From the NCBI GenBank assembly GCA_028293725.1, contig JAQGOE010000240.1:1-12888 (forward strand): a stretch of DNA of 12,888 nucleotides, in the 5' to 3' direction. The translations under genes and the position numbers were made by a program. Positions 7,768 through 12,888 of the stretch are shown one piece after another. How positions within the stretch are numbered: the stretch's first letter is position 1; every line of letters begins with the position of its first letter. The notes under the pieces were generated by a model, which saw nothing but the letters and a program-made list of their open reading frames with translations, was not told the origin of the DNA and made no database searches. This DNA comes from Gammaproteobacteria bacterium. Its GTDB lineage: Bacteria; Pseudomonadota; Gammaproteobacteria; Steroidobacterales; Steroidobacteraceae.

Positions 7768-9287
7768 ACAGAAAGTCCCTTACCGCGAGTTCCGTGGGCC
7801 TGGTCGCGAGCTTGTTGGGCGCATGCTCACTCGCTCCCAAGTACCAGACGCCCGTGACCGCGGAGGTCACCAGCTACAAGGAAGCCGGCGACTGGAGCCG
7901 CGGCAGCGGTGACGTCCCCCGCGGGGATTGGGCGCCTGCCCTGCCCGCCGACACCCAACAACGCGGCCCCTGGTGGGGGGTGTTCGGCGATCCGAAACTC
8001 AACGAGCTGGAAAAGCAGTTGAACGCAGCCAACCCCGATCTGCACGCGGCGGTGGCGCGCTTCGAGGAAGCGCGCGCCGTCGCGCGCCAGGACACCTCCA
8101 ACAAATTTCCGACACTTGGCCTGGGCGCCTCCGCAACACGAGCGCGCAGCTCCGCCACCGCGCCTCTGGAAAACCTCAGGGGCAACGTGCCAGCCACGTC
8201 AAATGACTTCCTGGCCTCGCTGAATCTGAACTGGGAAATCGACTTGTTCGGGCGGCTGCGCAATGCGGCTGCCGCCGCGCGCGCGCAGGCGCAGAGCAGC
8301 GAAGCCGATGCCGCCGCCGTCGCTCTGAGTTTGCAGGCAGAGCTGGCAAGTGATTACTTCAATCTGCGCGGCGATGACACGACTATCTGGCTGCTCGAGG
8401 ACACCATCAAGGTCTACGACCGCGCCTACGAGCTTACGAAGAACCGTTACCAGGAAGGAGTCTCGGCTGCCACGGACGTGGACCAAGCCGACACGCAGCG
8501 ACAGAACGCCCGGGCGCAGCTCGCCTCGGTGCGCCGCGACCGCGCACAGCTCGAACATGCGATCGCCGTGCTGCTCGGTGTGATGCCTTCGACGTTCGGA
8601 CTCGAGCCGGCGCAACTGGCCAGCTCCGTTCCCGCGATCGACAGTAGTTTGCCTTCGGTGCTGCTGCAACGTCGTCCCGATGTGGCGCGTGCGGAGCGTT
8701 TGGTGGCCGCGGCGAATGCGCAGATCGGTGTTGCGCGCGCTGCGTGGTTCCCCATTTTCACACTGACGGGTGAGGCTGGCTTCCAAAGTATCTATTCGTC
8801 GCAGTGGTTCAAGGCGCCGAGCCGCATGTGGTCTCTCGGCCCTTCCGCGACGGTCCCGCTGCTCGATTTCGGCGCACGCTCGGCGGCGAACCAACAGGCA
8901 CGCGCGAGCTATGACGAAGCGGTCGCGAATTACCGCAAGACCACGCTCACCGCCTATCAGGAAGTCGAGGACAACCTCGCAGCTCTACATCACCTCGCCG
9001 ATGAGGTGGCCGCCGACGAAGCGGCTTCGAAGTCGGCGGAGAGCGCGGCGAATCATTCGGACAAGCGCTATGACGCGGGTGTCGCGGACTATGTGGAGGT
9101 GACTACGACTCACACGGCGGCTCTACAAGAGGAGCGCGACGCCATATCCGCGCGCGTATTGCAACTCAACGCGGCCGTCGCCCTGGTGCGCGCCACGGGT
9201 GGAGGCTGGACCAGAGACCAGATTGGAGAGGAGAGTCCGATGAAGAACAGTAGAGTTGTCAATTCGTTCGATCATCAACGTGAGTAA
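7764..9287 (+). CDS. Outer-membrane efflux lipoprotein (NodT/OprM-type TolC-like channel)
   Basis: This 507-residue protein is the outer-membrane channel of the tripartite pump. It begins with a lipoprotein signal peptide: hydrophobic residues 10-20 and the lipobox LGAC with C21 as the acylated cysteine, followed by SLAPKYQTP as is usual for the NodT branch. Two outer-membrane-efflux repeats follow, about residues 80-275 (LNWEIDLFGRLRNAAAAARA) and 285-480 (RRPDVARAERLVAAANAQIG, then SLGPSATVPLLDFG). The GTG start at 7764 overlaps the adaptor stop in GTGA, which suggests translational coupling. Family members usually finish soon after the GGGW block; here about 20 further residues follow. They include an in-frame ATG at 9240 with a strong ribosome site, then a stop four bases before the dehydrogenase. 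The function call is firm; the tail is unusual. Confidence 0.95.
   Translation: MNRKSLTASSVGLVASLLGACSLAPKYQTPVTAEVTSYKEAGDWSRGSGDVPRGDWAPALPADTQQRGPWWGVFGDPKLNELEKQLNAANPDLHAAVARFEEARAVARQDTSNKFPTLGLGASATRARSSATAPLENLRGNVPATSNDFLASLNLNWEIDLFGRLRNAAAAARAQAQSSEADAAAVALSLQAELASDYFNLRGDDTTIWLLEDTIKVYDRAYELTKNRYQEGVSAATDVDQADTQRQNARAQLASVRRDRAQLEHAIAVLLGVMPSTFGLEPAQLASSVPAIDSSLPSVLLQRRPDVARAERLVAAANAQIGVARAAWFPIFTLTGEAGFQSIYSSQWFKAPSRMWSLGPSATVPLLDFGARSAANQQARASYDEAVANYRKTTLTAYQEVEDNLAALHHLADEVAADEAASKSAESAANHSDKRYDAGVADYVEVTTTHTAALQEERDAISARVLQLNAAVALVRATGGGWTRDQIGEESPMKNSRVVNSFDHQRE
9225..9287 (+). other. Strong internal ribosome site and 15-codon in-frame mini-ORF at the end of the outer-membrane gene
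   Basis: GGAGAGGAGAG (9225-9235) lies four bases before an ATG (9240-9242) in the frame of the outer-membrane gene. From that ATG the frame encodes 15 residues, MKNSRVVNSFDHQRE, and stops at 9287, four bases before the dehydrogenase ATG. It could load ribosomes for coupled translation of the dehydrogenase, produce a leader peptide, or be a chance purine run in a poorly constrained tail. The sequence shows the elements; their use is inference. Confidence 0.4.
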
Positions 9288-9291
9288 CGTC

Positions 9292-10020
9292 ATGGGAAAG
9301 CTACAAGGTAAAGTGGCGGTCATCACCGGTGGCACGACGGGGATCGGCTTGGCGAGCGCGAAGCTCTTCGTCAAAGAGGGCGCCTATGTCTTCATCACCG
9401 GCCGTCGCCAAAAGGAGCTCGACGAGGCCGTGCAGGCGATCGATAGCAATGTGACGGGTGTTCAGGGAGACGTGGCCAAACCGGCCGACCTGGATCGGCT
9501 GTATGAGAGCGTCAACAAGAGGGGGCGAATCGATGTCCTGTTCGCCAACGCCGGTGTCGGTGCATTTGTTCCCCTGGGCAGCATCACGGAGGAATATTTC
9601 GATCAAACTTTCAACATCAATGTAAGGGGGACGCTGTTCACGGTACAAAAGGCGTTGCCGCTGTTGAATGATGGCGCGTCTATCATTCTCACGGGCTCCG
9701 TCGCCGGAGTCAAAGGCACTCCCGCCTTTGGTGTCTACGCAGCGTCCAAGGCCGCCGTCCGTTCTTTTGTGCGAACCTGGACCTCCGAGTTGAAGGACCG
9801 TCGCATCCGCTCCAACGTCGTGAGTCCTGGGCCCGTCAAAACCCCAATCATGGATTTGCAACCTTCAGAGATCATTGCGCGGATTGTGTCCACTATTCCG
9901 ATGGGACGCGTGGGGGAAGCCGATGAAATTGCCAAGGCCGCCCTGTTTCTGGCATCCGATGACTCCAGTTTTGTCACAGGAATTGAGCTATTTGTCGATG
10001 GCGGTAGGGCGCAAATCTAA
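9292..10020 (+). CDS. Short-chain dehydrogenase/reductase (classical SDR), probably NADP(H)-dependent
   Basis: This 242-residue cytoplasmic oxidoreductase has a complete classical SDR set: cofactor glycine motif T12-G-G-T-T-G-I-G19, D60 in GDVAKPADL, the NAG motif at 86-88, and catalytic N110, S136, Y149 and K153 (YAASK). R38 and R39 after the second strand favour NADP(H) over NAD(H). The C-terminus (VTGIELFVDGG) is the usual family ending. The ATG at 9292 was chosen because GKLQGKVAVITGG is the normal N-terminus; a TTG at 9256 would add 12 residues. It begins four bases after the outer-membrane gene stop, so it is probably co-transcribed with the pump and may modify a pump substrate or a related metabolite; the substrate cannot be read from sequence. 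Its base composition looks lower in GC than the pump genes (29 of 60 in 9601-9660 and in 9841-9900, against 40 of 60 in 5821-5880), which suggests separate recruitment. Its stop codon overlaps that of the convergent GlxA-type regulator. Confidence 0.94.
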   Translation: MGKLQGKVAVITGGTTGIGLASAKLFVKEGAYVFITGRRQKELDEAVQAIDSNVTGVQGDVAKPADLDRLYESVNKRGRIDVLFANAGVGAFVPLGSITEEYFDQTFNINVRGTLFTVQKALPLLNDGASIILTGSVAGVKGTPAFGVYAASKAAVRSFVRTWTSELKDRRIRSNVVSPGPVKTPIMDLQPSEIIARIVSTIPMGRVGEADEIAKAALFLASDDSSFVTGIELFVDGGRAQI

Positions 10021-11039
10021 AGCGAGATGCCAACCATGCCCGGCACGCCCGGCCGAGCTACCTGTGCCGCGGCGGGCGGGCGAAGGTGCTTGCGATATTG
10101 ACTCGGCGCGATCTTGAAATGGCGCAGGAAGCAGCGGCGCAGCAGCTCCGCACTGGAAAAGCCGCAGCGGCCCGCGATCGCGTCCATGCTGTCGCCCGTC
10201 GATGCGAGTTGTGTTCGGGCGGCTTCGACCCGTACCTGCTCGACATAGCGCGCCGGCGTGTTGCCGAGCTCCCGAGAAAACACACGCACGAAGTTACGCG
10301 GGCTCATGGCCATGCGCTGCGCAAGAACCTCTATCGAGAGAGTTTTCGCGAGATTCTCCGCGATCCAGACTTGCAACTCCTGCAGACCTTTGCGCTCGGC
10401 TCCCCGCGACGCGAGCGCGACACTGAATTGCGCCTGGCTACCGGGCCGGCGCAGAAAGATGACCATGCGCCGCGCGACGGCGAGCGCCAGTGCGTTGCCA
10501 TGGTCTTCCTCGATGAGCGCCAGGGCGAGATCCATGCCGGCGGAAATTCCCGCGGAGGTATAGATGTTGCCATCCTGCACCCAGATAGGATTGGGGTCCC
10601 ATGACACACCGGGATACTGCCGCGCGAAACTCTCAACGTACCTCCAATGAGTCGTGGCGCGCCTGCCGTTCAACAAACCCGCGTTCGCAAGAAGAAAGGC
10701 CCCAGTACAGACAGAGCAGACTCTGCGTGTTTGCCCTGCCATCTCGCGCAGCCAAGCCAACAGCGCCGGATCGGCAGGCTCGCGGGTGCCCGCGCCGGCG
10801 GCAATGAAGAGTGTGTCGACCTTCCCGGTCACCTGCTCGTAGTGCTTATGCGCGTTGATTCTGATGCCGGAACTCGTTGGAATGACCAGGTCGGCGGAAT
10901 TCGTCACCAGCTCGGTCTCGTATCCCGGCCGGCCTGATTCCTCCTCGAGCATCCGGCTGGCAAGGCCAAATACTTCCAACGGCCCCATGACATCGACACC
11001 ATGAGCGGGGGGCAGGGAAAGCATGACGATCTTCTTCAT
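10017..11039 (-). CDS. GlxA-type transcriptional regulator (DJ-1/PfpI domain plus AraC DNA-binding domain)
   Basis: This 340-residue regulator has an N-terminal DJ-1/PfpI-like (glutamine amidotransferase-like) sensor domain, about residues 3-190, and a C-terminal AraC/XylS domain, about 220-320. The nucleophile-elbow region reads VCSVCTGAFLLANAGLL with C111 at the usual position, followed by the family block GRRATTHWRYVESF. The AraC part has two helix-turn-helix units, around 235-257 (LSIEVLAQRMAMSPRNFVRVF) and 284-306 (DAIAGRCGFSSAELLRRCF). The ATG at 11039 fits the domain start MKKIVMLSLP. An alternative ATG at 11075 adds 12 residues and overlaps the MFS stop codon as ATGA, which would mean tight coupling; neither start has a strong ribosome site, so the choice is open. 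The gene follows the MFS exporter on the same strand and may regulate it or the neighbouring dehydrogenase. The sensor domains of this family are generally thought to be non-enzymatic ligand or oxidation sensors. Confidence 0.93.
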   Translation of the reverse strand: MKKIVMLSLPPAHGVDVMGPLEVFGLASRMLEEESGRPGYETELVTNSADLVIPTSSGIRINAHKHYEQVTGKVDTLFIAAGAGTREPADPALLAWLREMAGQTRRVCSVCTGAFLLANAGLLNGRRATTHWRYVESFARQYPGVSWDPNPIWVQDGNIYTSAGISAGMDLALALIEEDHGNALALAVARRMVIFLRRPGSQAQFSVALASRGAERKGLQELQVWIAENLAKTLSIEVLAQRMAMSPRNFVRVFSRELGNTPARYVEQVRVEAARTQLASTGDSMDAIAGRCGFSSAELLRRCFLRHFKIAPSQYRKHLRPPAAAQVARPGVPGMVGISL

Positions 11040-11071
11040 GCGGCCATCGTATCCGATGTGGCGAAGGTGTT

Positions 11072-12316
11072 TCATAGAGCTCGGGCTCGTTGATTCTGGC
11101 GCTTCGTGAGTGCGCGCAGCACGCTCGGGAAGAGCGCAGTAACGGCTAGCGCCATGACGACGGCACAAAAGATCTGCGCCGTGCCGAGGATGTTGCCATC
11201 GCGCGCAATCATCCAACCGGCGATCACCGCCGGCAAGCCCATGGAAATGTAGCTGATGACAAAAATGATCGATAGAACGCCCGCTCGCTCATGGGCTGCG
11301 GCGAAAGGCACTACCGTGCGGATCGCGCCTTGAAACCCGGCGCCGAATCCGATTCCGGCAACCGCCGTGGCCAGGAAGAACGAGATAATCGAGCTGTTGA
11401 CGAGTGAGACCGCAGCGATTGCAGCGCCGATAAGTAGGGAGGCTGCACCGAATGTCATCATCTCACGCGGCTCCCGACGCTGCAGAAGAAGAACTGATAC
11501 GCCAGCGCTGGCGGCGAGAACAAACAGAGCCAGGCCGCCGAGCAGTGGAGAATTGGACCCCGTCATCCCGCGAATGAGCATGGGGCCGAGGGCGCCATAA
11601 AATCCCGCCAGGGCCCAGACTGCCACCAGCACGGGCACCGCCAGCAACAGCCGCTCGCGCGACGCGCGTGGCAAGTTGAATTGCGGCTTTAGCGAGGAGA
11701 TGACGCCTGCACGCGGCGAAATGGACTCCGGCATGAGGGCGACTCCGAGGCCCTGCAGGAGGAAAATCACACCTAACACGCCGTAAACCAGCACTGTCGG
11801 GAAGGGCAGGTATTGAACCAGAACGCCCGCCAATATTCCCCCGAGCGCGGTGCCAAACGGTGGTGCCACGGCATTCGCGACCGTTCCGCGCGACTTGTCC
11901 AGGTCGATCATCGCGGCCCCTACGGCGCCGATCGCCGCGCCCGTCGTGAGTCCCTGTACGACGCGTGCAACCAACAGTCCGGTCACGCTCGTGGCGGTCG
12001 CGAACAGAGCCATCGCAAAAACCTGCGCGACGGTTGCGACGAGTAGCACCGGCCGACGGCCGAGGTGATCCGACAGGCGCCCGGCAATCAGCAGCGCGAG
12101 CAGGACCGCAACCGCGTAGACCCCGAAAATGACCGTCACGACGGCCGGCGAGAGTCCCCACTCGGCCATGTAGATCGGATACAGGGGGGAGGGCGCGATG
12201 GATCCGGCCAGGAACGAGACCGTAATAGATGCGAGAAGAAAGAATGACGCCGCCGGTGAGAGCTGGCGAGCATTCGTGGTCCGCTCTTGTGCGGCTACGA
12301 GGGAAGCGTGGTTCAA
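11072..12316 (-). CDS. MFS drug-type efflux transporter
   Basis: This 414-residue inner-membrane secondary transporter has about 12 hydrophobic segments. The first begins around residue 22 (AASFFLLASITVSFLAG). The MFS motif A between TM2 and TM3 reads GRLSDHLGRRP at residues 79-89, and a glycine/proline-rich TM5 region (NAVAPPFGTALGGILAG) resembles motif C of drug/proton antiporters. A TTG start at 12316 was chosen because GGAG stands six bases upstream (plus positions 12323-12326) and the leader then holds an operator downstream of the predicted promoter. The in-frame ATG at 12361 lies inside the predicted -10 element and would encode an unlikely N-terminus; the frame is open even further, across tetR, without meaning. 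The gene is divergent from tetR, which is the standard layout for a repressor and its exporter, and overlaps or nearly overlaps the downstream GlxA-type regulator. Substrate unknown. Confidence 0.93.
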   Translation of the reverse strand: MNHASLVAAQERTTNARQLSPAASFFLLASITVSFLAGSIAPSPLYPIYMAEWGLSPAVVTVIFGVYAVAVLLALLIAGRLSDHLGRRPVLLVATVAQVFAMALFATATSVTGLLVARVVQGLTTGAAIGAVGAAMIDLDKSRGTVANAVAPPFGTALGGILAGVLVQYLPFPTVLVYGVLGVIFLLQGLGVALMPESISPRAGVISSLKPQFNLPRASRERLLLAVPVLVAVWALAGFYGALGPMLIRGMTGSNSPLLGGLALFVLAASAGVSVLLLQRREPREMMTFGAASLLIGAAIAAVSLVNSSIISFFLATAVAGIGFGAGFQGAIRTVVPFAAAHERAGVLSIIFVISYISMGLPAVIAGWMIARDGNILGTAQIFCAVVMALAVTALFPSVLRALTKRQNQRARAL

Positions 12317-12322
12317 AAGTGT

Positions 12323-12326
12323 CTCC
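12323..12326 (-). promoter_or_regulatory. Ribosome binding site that selects the TTG start of the MFS gene
   Basis: On the minus strand GGAG is followed by six bases (ACACTT) and then TTG at 12316-12314. This spacing is ideal, whereas the upstream ATG at 12361 has no comparable site and falls in the predicted promoter. Confidence 0.6.
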
Positions 12327-12333
12327 AGGGCAG

Positions 12334-12347
12334 ACAGACCAGTCTGT
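12334..12347. promoter_or_regulatory. Palindromic operator 1 (probable TetR site in the MFS leader)
   Basis: ACAGAC-CA-GTCTGT is a perfect inverted repeat with six-base arms around two central bases. It lies just downstream of the predicted MFS transcription start (near 12350) and upstream of the tetR -35. The same word recurs at 12362-12375, 28 bases away centre to centre. A repeated 14-base palindrome between a TetR-family gene and its divergent exporter is the expected form of a repressor site. Confidence 0.72.
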
Positions 12348-12352
12348 TCGGC

Positions 12353-12381
12353 TTGAAGCATACAGACCTGTCTGGTAGAGT
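12353..12381 (+). promoter_or_regulatory. Predicted promoter of tetR, possibly giving a leaderless transcript
   Basis: TTGAAG (12353-12358) and TAGAGT (12376-12381) are separated by 17 bases, each matching the sigma-70 consensus at four of six. Only seven bases lie between the -10 and the ATG at 12389, so transcription would begin at or within a base or so of the start codon. No clear ribosome site is present upstream of the ATG, which fits leaderless translation. Confidence 0.5.
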
Positions 12382-12384
12382 CAA
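12357..12384 (-). promoter_or_regulatory. Predicted promoter of the MFS gene
   Basis: On the minus strand TTGACT (plus positions 12379-12384, five of six) is followed after 16 bases by TATGCT (12357-12362, four of six). The start site would be near 12350 and the leader about 34 bases to the TTG codon. This promoter lies almost exactly over the tetR promoter on the other strand, and operator 2 fills the shared spacer. Confidence 0.55.
12362..12375. promoter_or_regulatory. Palindromic operator 2 (probable TetR site in the shared promoter spacer)
   Basis: ACAGAC-CT-GTCTGG repeats operator 1 with one arm mismatch in the last base. It occupies the spacer between the -35 and -10 elements of both divergent promoters, so a bound repressor would block both tetR and the MFS gene. 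Confidence 0.7.
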
Positions 12385-12388
12385 GCCC

Positions 12389-12888
12389 ATGAATGCGACT
12401 AAGCCGTCGTCTGTGCCGCGCGGGACCGCCCGTGAGCGCCTGCTTGCCGCCGCGGATGAGCTGTTCTACGAGAACAGCATCAATACGGTAGGGATTGACC
12501 GGATCATCGAGCGCGCCGATGTTGCCAAGGCATCGCTGTACGACTGTTTTGGCAGTAAGGACGAACTGATCCGTAGCTATCTCGAGTCGCGCAGCACTGC
12601 GCGGCAGGCTCGTATCAATGAGCGGATCTCGCGATACGACACACCGCAGAAAAAGATACTCAGCATATTTGAGCTGCTCGGCGAGCTGTCCTCGCAACCG
12701 GGTTACAAAGGCTGCGCTTTCATGCGCGCCAGAGCCGACGACAGTGCGAGCGAGAAGGTGAAAGTCGCCAGCGATCGGTCGCGTGCATTCATGCTCGGCC
12801 TGTTCACGAGTCTCGCCCGCGAGGCCACCGCCGCCAATCCTGAGCAACTCGGACAACAACTCCTGCTCCTGTATGACGGTGCATCCGT
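12389..12888 (+). CDS. TetR/AcrR-family repressor, N-terminal part (3' end outside window)
   Basis: The reading frame from ATG 12389 stays open to the window edge, giving 166 residues of a TetR-family regulator; most members have 180-220, so a short C-terminal part is missing. The N-terminal DNA-binding domain is clear: residues 13-33 (TARERLLAAADELFYENSI) form helix 1, and residues about 34-61 contain the helix-turn-helix (VGIDRIIERADVAKASLYDCF, then GSKDELI). The ligand-binding domain follows, with GYKGCAFMRARAD near residues 109-121, in place of the GC-F-aaaE motif seen in many relatives, and QLLLLYDGAS near the edge. It is divergent from the MFS exporter and flanked by two matching palindromes, so autoregulation and repression of the exporter are the likely roles. 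The ATG leaves almost no leader after the predicted -10. Confidence 0.93.
   Translation, partial: MNATKPSSVPRGTARERLLAAADELFYENSINTVGIDRIIERADVAKASLYDCFGSKDELIRSYLESRSTARQARINERISRYDTPQKKILSIFELLGELSSQPGYKGCAFMRARADDSASEKVKVASDRSRAFMLGLFTSLAREATAANPEQLGQQLLLLYDGAS

Noticed and set aside
8199..8894. 231-residue minus-strand frame inside the outer-membrane gene
   Set aside because: It lies wholly inside a firm gene, has an Arg-rich low-complexity product and no domain or ribosome-site support.
12362..12859. Extension of the MFS frame upstream across the tetR gene on the minus strand
   Set aside because: That stretch is antisense to a clear TetR DNA-binding domain and includes the promoters and operators; MFS homology begins only after 12316.
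1..12888. CRISPR arrays, tRNA/rRNA genes, transposases, attachment sites
   Set aside because: I read both strands for direct repeats with spacers, tRNA-like cloverleafs and transposase motifs and saw none; apart from gaps of 288 bases or less the window is covered by coding sequence.

Overview
The window is a gene-dense, high-GC stretch (about 60-65% in most genes by eye) from a Gram-negative bacterium. Evidence for this is a complete tripartite RND efflux system with an outer-membrane lipoprotein, Shine-Dalgarno led genes, and LysR, AraC/GlxA and TetR regulators. A beta- or gammaproteobacterium is the best guess, but nothing here fixes the genus. I see no rRNA, tRNA, CRISPR array, insertion sequence or phage gene.

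Left part (1-2070). The C-terminal two thirds of a glycogen/starch phosphorylase enters from the left edge. It is followed 45 bases later by a small, strongly histidine-rich protein made of two copies of a 31-residue metal-ligand-rich unit. A GC-rich hairpin separates this protein from the convergent LysR gene and may terminate transcription in both directions.

Central part (2053-10020). A CrgA-type LysR regulator is divergent from a four-gene plus-strand cluster: RND permease, periplasmic adaptor, NodT-type outer-membrane lipoprotein and a classical short-chain dehydrogenase. The permease is first, unlike the common adaptor-permease order. Adaptor and outer-membrane gene overlap by four bases, and the dehydrogenase starts four bases after the outer-membrane gene, so the four are probably one operon. 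LysR is the natural candidate regulator. The permease keeps the TM4 Asp pair and TM11 Arg of the RND proton relay but has Ala where AcrB has Lys940.

Right part (10017-12888). A minus-strand pair, an MFS exporter followed by a GlxA-type AraC regulator (ATGA overlap possible), runs convergently into the dehydrogenase with the two stop codons overlapping. Divergent from the MFS gene is a TetR-family repressor that runs off the right edge. The short tetR/MFS control region is compact: two promoters lie almost on top of each other on opposite strands, one palindromic operator sits in the shared spacer, and a second sits just downstream of the predicted MFS start site. This layout fits a self-regulating, drug-inducible exporter.

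Overall this is an accessory efflux/stress neighbourhood: two unrelated export systems with three regulators, next to the end of a carbon-storage locus. No wholly new system is evident. The items most worth a second look are the duplicated His-rich protein, the interleaved tetR/MFS promoter-operator region, the dehydrogenase attached to the pump operon, and the strong internal ribosome site at the end of the outer-membrane gene.
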